A DNA stretch of 64,000 bases from Flavobacteriia bacterium 40-80 (GCA_001899145.1 MKVF01000006.1:310001-374000); one strand, 5' to 3'; shown: positions 43,999 to 55,127, counted from the first letter of the stretch. Numbers and translations are program-made. The notes: generated by a model from the letters alone, not told the origin.

Positions 43999-45444
43999 AT
44001 GAACAAAAAAAACATCTTGGTTATCAGCAGTCTGATTATGTACTGCTTTCTGTTTTACAAACAGACAATAGGAATTAATATTCTTCTATTCAATTTATTA
44101 TTAATAATAAGCTTGCTTGCAGCTGATCTCTCGCTTTTAAAAAATAAAAAATGGCTGATAGTCGCCTGCTGCTCTGTTATTACCGCGACGGGATCTTTAT
44201 TATACGGCAGCTTTTTATCTGCTTTTACCAACGTGATCAGCCTGCTCTTACTGGCAAATCTCAGTCTGGAAAAAGAAGCTTCTTTGTTTTTCTCGCTGAT
44301 CCAGTCCATTGCAAGCTATATTGTAACTCCGGTTCTTCGTCTCTTTAAATCCACTGAAGTTTTTGACAGAAAAACGGAAGAGGAAAGTAACAAAAAGGAA
44401 TCCATTTTCTCTTTGGGAAACATCTTGAAAATAACGATTCCTGCTATTGTTTTACTGTTCTTTTTCCAGATTTATAAGAACTCAAATCCTGTTTTCCATG
44501 CTTTCATAGACCGTCTTCATCTGGATATCTCCTGGGACTTCATTCAATTCTCAATTTTCGGGTTGTTTCTTATGTATGGATTTTTCAAGCAGTCAAAAAT
44601 CAATGGTTTGGCTCAGGCAGATCAGTCTTTCAGCAATAATATAAAAGGTTTCTCACCTTCGGAAACTTCTGTTTTTACCTCCGGGAAAAAGGAATACGAC
44701 GCAGCTCAGATCACTTTTATTTCACTTAATTTGCTTTTATTAGTTGTCAACTTCCTTGATATTCAGTTTCTTTTTAACTCACAAATCTATTCTGCTTATA
44801 TGTATTCACAGTACGTGCATCAGGGAATTAACAGCTCTGTTTTTTCTGTCCTGATAGCCATACTGGTAACACTCTATTTTTTCCGGGGAAATATAAATTT
44901 TACAGCAGGAAATAAGCGAATCAGGAGACTGGCAGCAATATGGATTATCCTAAATATCGCATTACTATTTTTCTGTTTTGAAAAAAATACTGCTTATATC
45001 AGGGAATGCGGATTAACTCACAAAAGAATCGGAGTTTATTTCTATATATTCATCACTTTCATCGGTTTGCTCACCACACTTTTCAAAATTTATAAAACCA
45101 AGAGTAATATGTACCTGGTAAGAATAAACACCTGGTTTCTGTTTCTGACACTTACGGTTAGCTGCTTATTCAACTGGAACAGGATCATACTGGAATATAA
45201 TGTCCGGAATAAACCGGAAATAAGTCATTATTACTATTTGTACAACCTTCCTGAAACCAGCCTTCCTTTTCTTTTAAAAAATCAATATTTATTATTTGAC
45301 AGTGCTTCGCAAACACATTATGAAAAGTTGCTGAAGAGAAAGGAGAAAAAATTCATGAAAAGATTTCACGCTAAACAATGGCAATCCTGGAATTTTGAAG
45401 AGGAAAGAATCTTCAGAGAGCTAAAAAAGATTCCGAAACAATAA
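43999..45444 (+). CDS. DUF4173/DUF4153-like membrane protein
   Basis: A protein of 481 residues with about 10-12 hydrophobic segments and a Lys-rich C-terminal tail. KPEISHYYYLYNLPETSLPF (about residues 409-428), NRIILEYNVRNKP and RKEKKFMKRF near the C terminus follow the pattern of the DUF4173/DUF4153 group in Bacteroidota. The function is unknown. The gene has its own operator-like palindrome and no overlap with the regulator gene (62-base gap), so it may be a separate transcript under the same repressor. Confidence 0.8.
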   Translation: MNKKNILVISSLIMYCFLFYKQTIGINILLFNLLLIISLLAADLSLLKNKKWLIVACCSVITATGSLLYGSFLSAFTNVISLLLLANLSLEKEASLFFSLIQSIASYIVTPVLRLFKSTEVFDRKTEEESNKKESIFSLGNILKITIPAIVLLFFFQIYKNSNPVFHAFIDRLHLDISWDFIQFSIFGLFLMYGFFKQSKINGLAQADQSFSNNIKGFSPSETSVFTSGKKEYDAAQITFISLNLLLLVVNFLDIQFLFNSQIYSAYMYSQYVHQGINSSVFSVLIAILVTLYFFRGNINFTAGNKRIRRLAAIWIILNIALLFFCFEKNTAYIRECGLTHKRIGVYFYIFITFIGLLTTLFKIYKTKSNMYLVRINTWFLFLTLTVSCLFNWNRIILEYNVRNKPEISHYYYLYNLPETSLPFLLKNQYLLFDSASQTHYEKLLKRKEKKFMKRFHAKQWQSWNFEEERIFRELKKIPKQ

Positions 45445-45489
45445 AGCCTGCGTTATGCAGACAGGACGCTTTTCTGTCAAAACCCCAAA

Positions 45490-45532
45490 ATCCGCAGCCC
45501 ACTGACTTACAGGAAGCTGCGGATCTATTTTT
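45490..45532 (+). terminator. Probable rho-independent terminator after the DUF4173 gene
   Basis: Arms ATCCGCAGC (45490-45498) and GCTGCGGAT (45516-45524) form a 9-bp stem with a 17-base loop, followed by a T-rich run. The long loop lowers confidence. Confidence 0.55.
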
Positions 45533-45624
45533 TTAATATTCAGACACTTTTTTTCATCAAAATACGACATCTATCGTATTCCATACGTATTAACATGTTT
45601 TCATCTTTGTGAAAAATTTAACGT

Positions 45625-46500
45625 ATGAAATATTTATTTACTTTGTTGTTACTTGCCACTTTCGGAATGTCTTACGGGCAGTCTGTCAGTTATCGGGTAT
45701 TAAAAGATGCTCCGGAAGATTGTGCAAATCTTTGGGTCAACCTGGAGCTGCTGCAATTTGAGATGAACATGAAAAACATCTCCGCAGCAAACCTGGGGCT
45801 GGGAATTAATTCCATTTTCCAGATGAAAAACCGTTTCGGAGCGGAAACAGCTTTCCGTCATTCTTACTTTACTTTAGGAAGGCAGGAACACCGTGTTCAG
45901 TTTGAGGTAGGCGGATTTTTCAATTTTGTACAATACAAAAGAATCCGTAATCAGAAAGTTGTTTTAAAATCTTCCAAAAGCGGAAATTACACGACAACCA
46001 CCTACATCACTCCACCGGCAACCAAGCTGAAATCCATCGGAGTTCGGGCTGGTTATGCATATAATTCGGAATCGTATGAAGATACCAAAAAAGACTTCAG
46101 CGGAGGTTATTACAAATATCGTTTCGGCGGGCTTTATGCCGGATTATTATTTACCACTCAGGTCAACTATAAGCTAAATGCTGAAAAATACGGCACCCGA
46201 GCGCTGAACTTTGTAAAGCGTTATTACCTTGATGTATTGATTTATCCGATGCAACAAATCAGCGAAAGAACGACAGGTATTCCCGTGATGAATTTTGCTC
46301 CGGGTGTTTTCGGAGGACGTGCGGGAATCGAGCTGTTATCTCCTGAGAAAAAGAAAAATTACGGAGGTGCATCGTATGCCAAATTTGAATTAGGTTACCG
46401 CCCGGCTGACGGATTGTATTTTATGCTGACCTACGGAATTTCATGGAAGACAAAATTAGGAGGTTTGAACGCATATCAGGTTGTAAGAGAAAAAGAATAA
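45625..46500 (+). CDS. Hypothetical exported barrel-like protein
   Basis: A protein of 291 residues with a signal peptide (1-19, ending SYG-QS). The mature part is beta-rich with aromatic-rich alternating strands (e.g. YYKYRFGGLYAGLLFTTQVN, about 169-188; FELGYRPADGLYFMLTYGIS, about 251-270), consistent with a small outer-membrane barrel. I do not recognise the family. It starts 180 bases after the previous stop and ends 4 bases before the OmpA gene, forming a two-gene outer-membrane unit. Confidence 0.72.
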   Translation: MKYLFTLLLLATFGMSYGQSVSYRVLKDAPEDCANLWVNLELLQFEMNMKNISAANLGLGINSIFQMKNRFGAETAFRHSYFTLGRQEHRVQFEVGGFFNFVQYKRIRNQKVVLKSSKSGNYTTTTYITPPATKLKSIGVRAGYAYNSESYEDTKKDFSGGYYKYRFGGLYAGLLFTTQVNYKLNAEKYGTRALNFVKRYYLDVLIYPMQQISERTTGIPVMNFAPGVFGGRAGIELLSPEKKKNYGGASYAKFELGYRPADGLYFMLTYGISWKTKLGGLNAYQVVREKE

Positions 46501-46504
46501 AGCT

Positions 46505-48052
46505 ATGAAAAAGATAATATATTTATTTTTTGCACTTGGATGTGTATTAAGTGCAAAAGGACAAAAAGAAAATCTGGGAACGTTGATCAATTCTACTTAC
46601 GAAGAGATCTCTCCTTATATTTCTCCGGACGGCTCTAAAATGTTTATTGTCCGGGAAACAAATCCTCAGAATACAATGGCAGGTGAAACGCAGGATATCT
46701 GGATGTGTCAGATCCAGAATGACAGCGTCATTTCTCAGGCAAAACATTTAGGATATCCGTTCAACACCACTTATAAAAACTCCCTGGAATACCAGAGCCC
46801 GGACGGTCAGCTGAGAATCATCAAAGGTGTTTTCAACAAGTACCTGGATTTCAAAAAACGGGGATATTCGTACTCTGTGCTTAAGAAAAACGGATGGTCA
46901 GATCCTATTCCCCTGAAAATAAAGGATTACGAGAACATGCAGCAGGGAAAATACGTTACCATGTGTATGGCTCCAAGCGGTAATTATATGATCCTTTCTT
47001 TTTCCGAAACAGCGGGAGATGAAAAAAGTTACCTGTACATTTCGAAAAGAATTACGGACGAAAAATGGACCCGTCCCGAAAAGCTGCCTTTTACTGTCCA
47101 TGGCGACTTCGGTCCTTACATCGCTTCGGATGATAAAACAATGTATTTTTCATCGTACAGCCGTGACGGTTACGGAAGTGCTGATATTTTTGTAACAAAA
47201 AGGCTGGATGATACCTGGAAATCATGGAGCACTCCAACCAACCTCGGGCCTTCTGTCAACTCTGAAAACTGGGATGCTTATTTTATTGTTTCTCCGAGCG
47301 GACGATACGCGTTTATGTCCAGTGGTGACGGCATCGGAGGAAGCACGGATATTTACAGAATTCCGCTGTTTTCAAAAAATAAAGAGAAAAAAGAAGAAGT
47401 GCTTGTTAAAGAAGCCAAACCGGATCCGGTGATCATTATCGAAGGGATTGTGAAAAACGCAGAAACAAACGAGCCTATGCAGGCATCCCTGGAATATTTT
47501 AACTTATCAACAAATGTTTCGCTGGGAAATGCCCGCTCTTCTGAAGTGGATGGGAGATTCAAAATCATTCTGCCTTATGGTGCCAATTACGGTATCGAAG
47601 CAAGCAGACAGGGATTCTATGCGGAGAATCTGAATCTTGACCTTTCACAATACGGAGAATTCGCTACGGTAAAACGGGATATTCTTATGAAGCCATTCAA
47701 AGTTGCTGCTGTCATTCGTCTGAACAATATCTTCTTTGAAACGGCTAAAGCAACATTGCTTCCGGAATCGCAGATGGAATTGGATAATCTTGTGAAAATC
47801 CTGAATGAAAATCAGGGAATGAAAATCGAAATTCGCGGACACACGGATAACGTAGGTTCGGACGCTTCCAATCAGACACTTTCAGAAAACAGAGCAAAAG
47901 CTGTTGTTACTTATCTTGTGGAAAAGGGTATAGCGGCGAACAGATTAACTTCCATCGGATTTGGCGAATCTGCTCCTGAAACAACTAATGACACAGAGGA
48001 AGGACGAGCTCAAAACCGACGTGTTGAATTTAAAATTATTTCTATCAAATAA
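46505..48052 (+). CDS. PD40 propeller / OmpA outer-membrane protein
   Basis: A protein of 515 residues with a signal peptide (1-20). PD40-like propeller repeats (ISPYISPDGSKMFIVRE, about residues 34-50; and others to about 290) precede a carboxypeptidase-regulatory-like domain (about 300-390) and a C-terminal OmpA domain with RGHTDNVGSDASNQTLSENR (about 445-464) and QNRRVEF (about 504-510). OmpA-like domains anchor the outer membrane to peptidoglycan. It resembles the protein at 9646 but lacks the N-terminal TPR block. Confidence 0.88.
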   Translation: MKKIIYLFFALGCVLSAKGQKENLGTLINSTYEEISPYISPDGSKMFIVRETNPQNTMAGETQDIWMCQIQNDSVISQAKHLGYPFNTTYKNSLEYQSPDGQLRIIKGVFNKYLDFKKRGYSYSVLKKNGWSDPIPLKIKDYENMQQGKYVTMCMAPSGNYMILSFSETAGDEKSYLYISKRITDEKWTRPEKLPFTVHGDFGPYIASDDKTMYFSSYSRDGYGSADIFVTKRLDDTWKSWSTPTNLGPSVNSENWDAYFIVSPSGRYAFMSSGDGIGGSTDIYRIPLFSKNKEKKEEVLVKEAKPDPVIIIEGIVKNAETNEPMQASLEYFNLSTNVSLGNARSSEVDGRFKIILPYGANYGIEASRQGFYAENLNLDLSQYGEFATVKRDILMKPFKVAAVIRLNNIFFETAKATLLPESQMELDNLVKILNENQGMKIEIRGHTDNVGSDASNQTLSENRAKAVVTYLVEKGIAANRLTSIGFGESAPETTNDTEEGRAQNRRVEFKIISIK

Positions 48053-48083
48053 CTACTCTACAGCTTTAGTAAGCTTGATATTC

Positions 48084-48120
48084 AAAAAAAGCGGATGTTG
48101 AAAAACTATCCGCTTTTTTT
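48084..48120. terminator. Bidirectional terminator between the OmpA gene and recQ
   Basis: Arms 48084-48096 (AAAAAAAGCGGAT) and 48108-48120 are perfect 13-bp complements with an 11-base loop and A/T tracts on both outer sides. The flanking genes converge. Confidence 0.92.
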
Positions 48121-48162
48121 ATGATAAATGTTAAATGAATTTTCCTGTCTGCGAAAACAGTT

Positions 48163-50346
48163 TTAATTTGCCATTTCGCTCATGAATTTAATCCGCATCA
48201 GGCGCAGCTCTTCCTCGGAATAATCACCGTCAAATTCCCGGTATGCCTCGATCAGATCATCTGTTTCCGCTTCTTTGAAGTAATCATAAATTTCTTCCTG
48301 GTTGTCCTGATCCAGAATTTCATCAATATAATAATTGATATTCACACGTGTTCCGGAAGCAACAATTCCTTCGATTTCTTCAATAATATCGTCCATTGAT
48401 TTTCCCTGTGCCCGGCCGATATCTTCCAAAGGTAATTTTCGGTCGATATTCTGAATCAGCTGAACTTTTAAAGCCGATTTATTGGCAATCGATTTAATGA
48501 CCAGGTCCTGAGGACGATCAATATTATTTTCTTCCACATATCTTTTGATCAGCTCCGTAAACGGAATTCCGTAACGCGCCGCCTTTCCTGTTCCGACTCC
48601 CTGAATATGTGTCAGCTCATCCACAGTAACCGGATACTGAAAGCACATGTCTTTTAAGGAAGGTTCCTGGAAAATAACAAACGGAGGGATATTCTGCTGC
48701 TTTGAAATCGACTTTCTTAAATCTAAAAGCATCTGATACAATGTATCGTCAAAAGCGCTTCCTTTTGCGTCCACCACCACATCATCTTCTGCATCCGTAT
48801 CATCAAATTTACGCTCTTTTACAATCATAAACGAAACAGGATTTTCCAGGTATTCCTTTCCCTTCTCTGTTAGTTTTATTGTCCCGTAAGAATCAATCTC
48901 TTTGTAAATAAAGTTATTGACATCTGCCTGGCGGATCACCGCGCTCCAGAAATACTCATCTTTATCCTTGCCACTGGCAAAAGACGGCAGCTTATCGTGA
49001 TTATACGATTTGATATCCGAAGTAATATTTCCTGTCAAAAAGCTGCAGACATGTTTCGCTTTCTGCATTTCATTCAGATCCGTAACGGCCTGTAATAGCT
49101 TGATAATGTATTCTTTTCCTTCGATTTTTTCACGAGGATAACGGCAGTTATCGCACATCGAACTACATTGATGCTCATCAAAGTCTTCACCGAAATAATG
49201 AAGAATATACTTTCTTCTGCAAACAGAAGTTTCTGTAAAGGAAACAATTTCATGCAAGAGCTGACGCCCGATTTCCAACTCGGTTACCGGTTTGCCCTGC
49301 AAGAACTTTTCCAGCTTTTCAATGTCTTTGTAACTATAAAAAACGAGGCATTCCCCTTCTCCTCCGTCACGTCCTGCACGCCCGGTTTCCTGGTAATAGC
49401 TTTCAAGCGATTTCGGGATATCATGGTGGATTACATAACGGACATCCGGCTTGTCAATTCCCATTCCGAAAGCTATTGTCGCCACGATCACATCTATTTC
49501 TTCCATCAGGAACATATCCTGGTGTCTCGCCCGTAAATGAGCATCTAACCCGGCATGGTACGGTAACGCATTAATTCCGTTCACCTGAAGGATCTCTGCC
49601 ATTTCTTCCACCTTTTTACGGCTCAGGCAATAGACAATACCCGATTTACCTTCACGTGCTTTAATAAAACGGATTATCTCCTTTTCAACATTCTTTTTCG
49701 GACGAATCTCATAGTACAGATTATCTCTGTTAAAGGAGGATTTGAATACTTTCGCATCCAGCATATTCAGGTTTTTCTGAATATCATACTGAACTTTAGG
49801 TGTCGCTGTAGCGGTCAGCGCAATAGTCGGCACTTTCGAGATCCGTTCAAAAATCTCGCGCAAACGGCGGTATTCAGGACGAAAATCATGTCCCCATTCG
49901 GAAATACAGTGCGCTTCGTCAATTGCAAAAAATGAAATGTCCACACTGGTGAGAAAATCAATATTTTCCTGTTTCACCAGCGATTCCGGAGCAACGTACA
50001 ATAACTTCGTATTTCCGTTCTGGATATCATTTTTCACTTTTGTTATTTCTGCTTTCGTTAGTGAAGAATTCAAAAAATGAGCTATCGCTTCATTATCGCT
50101 AACATTTCTAATGGCATCCACTTGATTTTTCATCAATGCAATTAGTGGAGAAACGACGATTGCAGTTCCTTCACTAATCAATGCGGGTAGTTGATAGCAT
50201 AATGATTTTCCTCCTCCAGTAGGCATGATAACAAAGGTGTTATTCCCCTCAAGCACGCTATTGATAATATCCTCCTGTTTTCCTTTGAAATTGTCAAATC
50301 CGAAATAAGTGCGTAAGGCACTTTTTAGATCTACTGTCAAATTCAT
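48163..50346 (-). CDS. recQ: ATP-dependent DNA helicase RecQ
   Basis: A protein of 727 residues from the ATG at 50346 (MNLTVDLKSALRTYFGF); a longer frame adds 12 residues unlike RecQ. Motifs: Walker A MPTGGGKSLCYQLPA (about residues 41-55), DEAH box AIDEAHCISEWGHDFRPEYR (about 140-159), QETGRAGRDG (motif VI), a zinc-binding Cys cluster CRRKY...CSSMCDNC and a C-terminal HRDC region. It unwinds DNA in recombination and replication-fork repair. The long form with HRDC and an acidic tail matches Bacteroidota RecQ. Confidence 0.94.
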   Translation of the reverse strand: MNLTVDLKSALRTYFGFDNFKGKQEDIINSVLEGNNTFVIMPTGGGKSLCYQLPALISEGTAIVVSPLIALMKNQVDAIRNVSDNEAIAHFLNSSLTKAEITKVKNDIQNGNTKLLYVAPESLVKQENIDFLTSVDISFFAIDEAHCISEWGHDFRPEYRRLREIFERISKVPTIALTATATPKVQYDIQKNLNMLDAKVFKSSFNRDNLYYEIRPKKNVEKEIIRFIKAREGKSGIVYCLSRKKVEEMAEILQVNGINALPYHAGLDAHLRARHQDMFLMEEIDVIVATIAFGMGIDKPDVRYVIHHDIPKSLESYYQETGRAGRDGGEGECLVFYSYKDIEKLEKFLQGKPVTELEIGRQLLHEIVSFTETSVCRRKYILHYFGEDFDEHQCSSMCDNCRYPREKIEGKEYIIKLLQAVTDLNEMQKAKHVCSFLTGNITSDIKSYNHDKLPSFASGKDKDEYFWSAVIRQADVNNFIYKEIDSYGTIKLTEKGKEYLENPVSFMIVKERKFDDTDAEDDVVVDAKGSAFDDTLYQMLLDLRKSISKQQNIPPFVIFQEPSLKDMCFQYPVTVDELTHIQGVGTGKAARYGIPFTELIKRYVEENNIDRPQDLVIKSIANKSALKVQLIQNIDRKLPLEDIGRAQGKSMDDIIEEIEGIVASGTRVNINYYIDEILDQDNQEEIYDYFKEAETDDLIEAYREFDGDYSEEELRLMRIKFMSEMAN

Positions 50347-50464
50347 GTATCTTAAATTTTCCTGTCTGATATATAAAAACATTCTAATTTAAGCAAAAAA
50401 TCCAAATCGGCTGCAACTTTTTAAAATTTATTCGATACAAGACCGTTCGAGCTAAATCAATTCT

Positions 50465-50472
50465 TATTTTTG
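50465..50472 (+). promoter_or_regulatory. Candidate -7 box TATTTTTG for tatC operon
   Basis: A perfect TAnnTTTG match 10 bases before the tatC ATG (50483). A short 5' leader follows. No -33 TTG at the expected spacing. Confidence 0.45.
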
Positions 50473-50482
50473 CATACATATT

Positions 50483-51268
50483 ATGAGTAAAGAAAAGCAG
50501 GAAATGAATTTTTTCGACCATCTTGAGGAATTAAGATGGCGGCTGGTAAGAAGTGCTATCGCGGTTGTTGTTATTGCTGTAATCATCTGGATCTACCAGG
50601 AATGGATCATGAACAATATTTTTATGAACATGGCAAAGCCGGACTTCATATCCTTCCAGCTACTTTGTAAATACCTGCATGTGTGCATTGAGGAAATTCC
50701 CGTGCAAATGCACAGCAACACCATGGGCGGGCAATTCGCCTATTCCATGTGGATGAGCTTTCTTGGCGGTGTGGTGGTTGCATTTCCCTATATCTTTTAT
50801 CAGCTCTGGTCTTTTGTCAAGCCCGGACTCAAGCAGACGGAAATCAAAGCGGTAAGAGGAATTGTTTTTTACGTCAGTCTTTTGTTTTTCCTGGGCATCT
50901 TATTCGGGTATTTTATTGTTGCTCCTCTGAGCGTTCAGTTTTTCGGTTCTTACCAAATCTCCAAGCAGATCTCCAACTTCTTTACGATCAGCTCTTACAT
51001 GAGCACCATTCTATCTACTGTTTTTTATTCGGGATTATTTTTTCTTCTTCCGATTTTAATGTATATTTTGGCAAAAATCGGGATCATTACAGCTGCTTTT
51101 TTAAGAAAGTACAGGAAACATGCGATTGTTGGTGTATTAATCTTAGCTGCTGTAATTACTCCGCCGGATCTTATCAGTCAGGTAATTGTTTCAATTCCCA
51201 TTTTGTTATTGTACGAAATCGGGATTTGGGTAGCTGCCAGAGGTGAACGCGAAAGTTTGAAGGAATGA
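50483..51268 (+). CDS. tatC: Sec-independent protein translocase subunit TatC
   Basis: A protein of 261 residues with six membrane helices and the N-terminal MNFFDHLEELRWRL block (residues 8-21), the signal-binding hallmark of TatC. ITPPDLISQVIVSIPIL near the C terminus also fits. TatC is the twin-arginine signal receptor in the inner membrane; tatA/B are not in the window. The DUF5686 gene follows after 8 bases, so it heads a probable three-gene operon with lptB. Confidence 0.95.
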   Translation: MSKEKQEMNFFDHLEELRWRLVRSAIAVVVIAVIIWIYQEWIMNNIFMNMAKPDFISFQLLCKYLHVCIEEIPVQMHSNTMGGQFAYSMWMSFLGGVVVAFPYIFYQLWSFVKPGLKQTEIKAVRGIVFYVSLLFFLGILFGYFIVAPLSVQFFGSYQISKQISNFFTISSYMSTILSTVFYSGLFFLLPILMYILAKIGIITAAFLRKYRKHAIVGVLILAAVITPPDLISQVIVSIPILLLYEIGIWVAARGERESLKE

Positions 51269-51276
51269 ACAACTAA

Positions 51277-53730
51277 ATGAAATTTTTTTTATTACTAACC
51301 TTACTTTTTTCACTCTTTACCCTGACCTGCTTCGGCCAGCAGACCAAAGTATATGGTAAAGTCTATGACGCAAAAACCAAAACACCTCTTGACTTTGCAA
51401 AGATCAGCTTCAAAGACAGTGATATCAGCGTATTTACGGATGAAGATGGAAGTTATGTGATTGAAACTTATTACGCTACAGACACATTGATCGTTTCCAA
51501 TTTCGGCTACAAAACATTCAGGCAGAAAATTCAATTGGATAAAGCTCAGGAAGTCAATATCTACCTGGAAATAAGTTCCGAAGAACTGGATGAAGTCGTC
51601 ATAAAAATGACAGGAGATTCTCCCGCCATGCGAATCTTAAAACGTGTCATCCGGAACAAGCACATCAACAACAAGGAAAAATTAGAAACTTATGAATATG
51701 AGCTTTACAATAAAATCCAGGTGGATCTGAACAATATCGGAGAAAAATTTGAAGGGCGGAATTTCGTCAAAAAAATAGATTTCATTCTGAATTACCTGGA
51801 TTCAACGGACAGAGAAGGCAAAACACTTCCGGTTCTCCTTTCCGAATCCGTTTCAGATTTTTATTTCAAAAATAATCCTCCCAAAAAGAAAGAGGTCATG
51901 AAGGCAAGCCGGATTTCAGGTATTGACAACCTTCAGATCAATCAGGTGCTGGGAGATGTTTATATGGACATCAATGTATATGATAATTATATTGACCTGT
52001 TCCAGCGGGCATTTGTTTCTCCGATCTCTGACTACGGAAAAAGTTTCTACAATTATTCTCTTGCGGATTCCGCATATATTGACGATCATTTTTATTTTAA
52101 AATTGATTTCAAACCAAAACGCAGCGGTGAAACAACATTTGAAGGCTCTATGTGGATTCACGATACAACGTATGCTGTAAAAGAAATAAAAGCTTCACTT
52201 TCAAGTATCGCCAACATCAATTATATCAACGGTTTTTATATTGAGCAATACTTTGACCAGGTACAAAAAGAAGTATGGATGATGATGGACGAAAAAATAG
52301 TCATTGACCTTAAAATTACCCGGAATACCAAGCTGTACGGTCTCTATCTCCGAAAAACATCTTCCAGAAATAAGTTCAATATCAATGAGCAGCGACCGGA
52401 TGAATTCTACAAATCCAATCATACCGTTGAAACATTAGAAGGCGCCAATGAACGGAGCGATCATTATTGGGACAGCATACGCCACACACCGCTTTCGATA
52501 AAAGAAGAAGGAATCAACACGATGGTGGATTCCCTGAACAGAACGCCTTTCTTTAATACGATGAAGAATATTGTCATTCTGGCAAGCACAGGCTACTATC
52601 CGTTCAAAAAGGTGGAATTCGGAAATTTATACAGCATCATAAGCATTAATCCTGTCGAACGCTTCAGAACGAGTTTATCCCTGCGTACATCCAATAATTT
52701 CTCAAAACGAATTGAGCTTGGCGGTATGATCGGTTATGGTTTTTACGACCGGAAAATAAAGGGAGGCGCACAAATCCGTATCAATGTTACCCCGAAAAAA
52801 AGAGGAATGCTGACCTTATTTGCAAATTCCGATCTGGAACAGTACGGCAGCGGCTCATCAGTGGGGAATACTTTTGCGACTTTTTTACGTTCTTCTCCTT
52901 TGGATAAGCTGTTTTATGTCAACAAAGCAGGATTCACCTTCGAAAAAGATATCAGCAAGGATTTTATTTTTACCGCAGGAATCGAAACCAAACAGCTGTA
53001 TTCCATGGGCAATGCCCGTTTCGAACGGCTTTCATCCATCAATCAGATAGAAAATGTCCACCAGATAAAAACAACTGAGATAAAATTCAATATCAGCTGG
53101 GGAAAAGAACGCCAGTTTATCTCCGGCGTTTTTGACAGAGCGCTGCTCGGATCGCGTTTTCCGATTCTGACAATTGAATCTACATTCGGGATAAAAGGGA
53201 TCCTGGGAAGCCAGTTTAATTACAATCGTATTGAATTCCGCCTGGACCATACCAGAAATACAGGCGTTTTAGGACGGATTCGCTATGGTTTTACTGTCGG
53301 ACAGTATTTCGGGCAAACTGCCTACCCTTTTCTGAACATTCACACAGGAAGCCAGACATATTGGTTCTTGACCAATGCCTTTAACAAAATGCACTACTTC
53401 GAATTTATCTCGGACAGGTATGTTTCAGCCTACGTCGAACATCATTTTCAAGGGCTTATTTTCGACCGGATTCCGGGGATAAAAAAGCTCAAATGGAGAT
53501 TAGTGGTACATGGAAGAGCAACCTGGGGAGCTTTAAGTGATAAGCACAACAGCATCCTTATCATCCCTTCTTATACAAAGGATTTCGGAAAAATTCCGTA
53601 TGCCGAATTTGGTGTGGGAATAGAAAATATCTTCAAGTTTTTCCGCGTAGATCTGGTTTACAGAGCCACACACCATATTCCCGGAACAAATCCTTTTGGA
53701 GTAAGAGTACGCTGGGATATTATCATTTAA
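51277..53730 (+). CDS. DUF5686 / carboxypeptidase-regulatory-like outer membrane protein
   Basis: A protein of 817 residues with a signal peptide (about 1-21). A carboxypeptidase-regulatory-like domain (about 22-110, e.g. [20 protein letters not shown]) precedes the DUF5686 region, which has charged periplasmic segments and a barrel-like C terminus (e.g. GHT-free strands ending [20 protein letters not shown], about 790-809). The family is widespread in Bacteroidota outer membranes and of unknown function. Translational neighbours tatC (8 bases) and lptB (25 bases) suggest a link to envelope biogenesis. Confidence 0.88.
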   Translation: MKFFLLLTLLFSLFTLTCFGQQTKVYGKVYDAKTKTPLDFAKISFKDSDISVFTDEDGSYVIETYYATDTLIVSNFGYKTFRQKIQLDKAQEVNIYLEISSEELDEVVIKMTGDSPAMRILKRVIRNKHINNKEKLETYEYELYNKIQVDLNNIGEKFEGRNFVKKIDFILNYLDSTDREGKTLPVLLSESVSDFYFKNNPPKKKEVMKASRISGIDNLQINQVLGDVYMDINVYDNYIDLFQRAFVSPISDYGKSFYNYSLADSAYIDDHFYFKIDFKPKRSGETTFEGSMWIHDTTYAVKEIKASLSSIANINYINGFYIEQYFDQVQKEVWMMMDEKIVIDLKITRNTKLYGLYLRKTSSRNKFNINEQRPDEFYKSNHTVETLEGANERSDHYWDSIRHTPLSIKEEGINTMVDSLNRTPFFNTMKNIVILASTGYYPFKKVEFGNLYSIISINPVERFRTSLSLRTSNNFSKRIELGGMIGYGFYDRKIKGGAQIRINVTPKKRGMLTLFANSDLEQYGSGSSVGNTFATFLRSSPLDKLFYVNKAGFTFEKDISKDFIFTAGIETKQLYSMGNARFERLSSINQIENVHQIKTTEIKFNISWGKERQFISGVFDRALLGSRFPILTIESTFGIKGILGSQFNYNRIEFRLDHTRNTGVLGRIRYGFTVGQYFGQTAYPFLNIHTGSQTYWFLTNAFNKMHYFEFISDRYVSAYVEHHFQGLIFDRIPGIKKLKWRLVVHGRATWGALSDKHNSILIIPSYTKDFGKIPYAEFGVGIENIFKFFRVDLVYRATHHIPGTNPFGVRVRWDIII

Positions 53731-53755
53731 TGTTATTTTTGAAAAAAATTATCGC

Positions 53756-54490
53756 GTGAAGCTGCACACTAAAGAAATAAACAAGACTTACAAAGGAAGA
53801 GCGGTTGTAAAAGGTGTTACTGTTGAAGTCAGCCAGGGAGAGATCGTCGGATTGCTCGGACCGAACGGAGCCGGAAAGACAACTTCCTTTTACATGACAG
53901 TCGGTCTTGTTCAACCGGATTCGGGACATGTTTTTTTAGATGATCTGGACATCACGGAATATCCGATGTATAAACGAGCGCAGCTCGGAATCGGCTATCT
54001 TCCGCAGGAAGTTTCCGTTTTCAGAAAGTTATCTGTTGAAGATAATATCATGGCAATCCTGGAAATGACCGATCTGGGGAAAGAGCAGCGAAAAGAACGC
54101 GTGGAACAGCTGCTAGAAGAATTCAAGCTGACGCATGTGCGAAAAAATCTTGGTAACCGCTTATCCGGAGGAGAAAAAAGACGGACGGAAATTGCGCGTG
54201 CGCTGGCTACCAATCCCAAATTTGTCCTGCTGGATGAACCTTTTGCAGGCGTTGACCCTATCGCGGTGGAAGATATTCAAAGCATTATCGCCGATCTAAA
54301 GCGCAAGGATATCGGGATCCTGATCACCGACCATAATGTTAATGAAACACTTTCCATTACAGACAGGGCATATCTGCTGATCGACGGACAGATTTACAAG
54401 CACGGAACAGCGGAAGAGCTTGCTTCTAATGAGGACGTACGCCGTTTGTATTTAGGGCAACATTTTGAATTGAGAAGAAAAACGTATTAA
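53756..54490 (+). CDS. lptB: LPS export ABC transporter ATP-binding protein
   Basis: A protein of 244 residues. Walker [12 protein letters not shown] (about residues 35-45), signature [15 protein letters not shown] (about 138-152) and Walker [14 protein letters not shown] (about 158-170) match LptB, the ATPase that powers lipopolysaccharide extraction with LptFG. The start is GTG at 53756, 25 bases after the DUF5686 stop; it aligns the N terminus [15 protein letters not shown] with LptB proteins. LptF/G and LptA/C are not in the window. Confidence 0.93.
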   Translation: MKLHTKEINKTYKGRAVVKGVTVEVSQGEIVGLLGPNGAGKTTSFYMTVGLVQPDSGHVFLDDLDITEYPMYKRAQLGIGYLPQEVSVFRKLSVEDNIMAILEMTDLGKEQRKERVEQLLEEFKLTHVRKNLGNRLSGGEKRRTEIARALATNPKFVLLDEPFAGVDPIAVEDIQSIIADLKRKDIGILITDHNVNETLSITDRAYLLIDGQIYKHGTAEELASNEDVRRLYLGQHFELRRKTY

Positions 54491-54527
54491 AAAAATACCT
54501 GAATCCGGAAATACTGAATCAACCTCT

Positions 54528-55127
54528 TTATTTATTCTTCACCTGCTCCCAGGTCGCATACATTTTTTCCTGTGCCGGACGGTTAGGCTCTTCTTCCCGT
54601 AACGGCTCCGCCAACTTCAGTGTCGCATGCAGCTCGCCGGGAAGCGCCTGATACAGTTGCGTTCCCTTGGTTTTCCAGGCAATCATTTCATCGCTTACTT
54701 CCTTAATGATCTTTGCAGGATTTCCAACCACCAGGCTTCTTCGCGGAATGTTCATCTTTGCAGGAACAAATGTCAAAGCTCCGATAATACATTCTTCTCC
54801 TATCTCCACCTCATCCATCACCACTGCATTCATTCCGATAAGACAGTTTTCACCGATGATCCCACCGTGAATAATTGCTCCGTGGCCAATATGTGCACCT
54901 TTTTTCAGAATTGTTGTAGTTCCGGGAAACATGTGAATGGTACAATTTTCCTGTACATTACATCCGTCTTCAATAATGATTTTTCCCCAATCTCCGCGAA
55001 TAGCCGCACCGGGGCCAACATACACATTTTCACCGATAATCACATTTCCCGTAACTGCCGCCTGCGGATGAATAAAGCTCGATGCTTTGACAACCGGAAT
55101 AAATCCATTAAATTCGTAAACTGCCAT
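54528..55127 (-). CDS. Gamma-carbonic-anhydrase-like hexapeptide protein (PaaY-like)
   Basis: A left-handed beta-helix protein of 199 residues. Hexapeptide repeats run from about 20 to 150, and three histidines at residues 65, 82 and 87 are placed as zinc ligands in gamma-class carbonic anhydrases. The C-terminal MIAWKTKGTQLYQALP (about 154-169) is typical of PaaY, a thioesterase-like paralogue. Both PaaY and a general CaiE/YrdA-type role are possible, and no phenylacetate genes lie nearby. It is divergent from tag with only 13 bases between the start codons. Confidence 0.85.
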   Translation of the reverse strand: MAVYEFNGFIPVVKASSFIHPQAAVTGNVIIGENVYVGPGAAIRGDWGKIIIEDGCNVQENCTIHMFPGTTTILKKGAHIGHGAIIHGGIIGENCLIGMNAVVMDEVEIGEECIIGALTFVPAKMNIPRRSLVVGNPAKIIKEVSDEMIAWKTKGTQLYQALPGELHATLKLAEPLREEEPNRPAQEKMYATWEQVKNK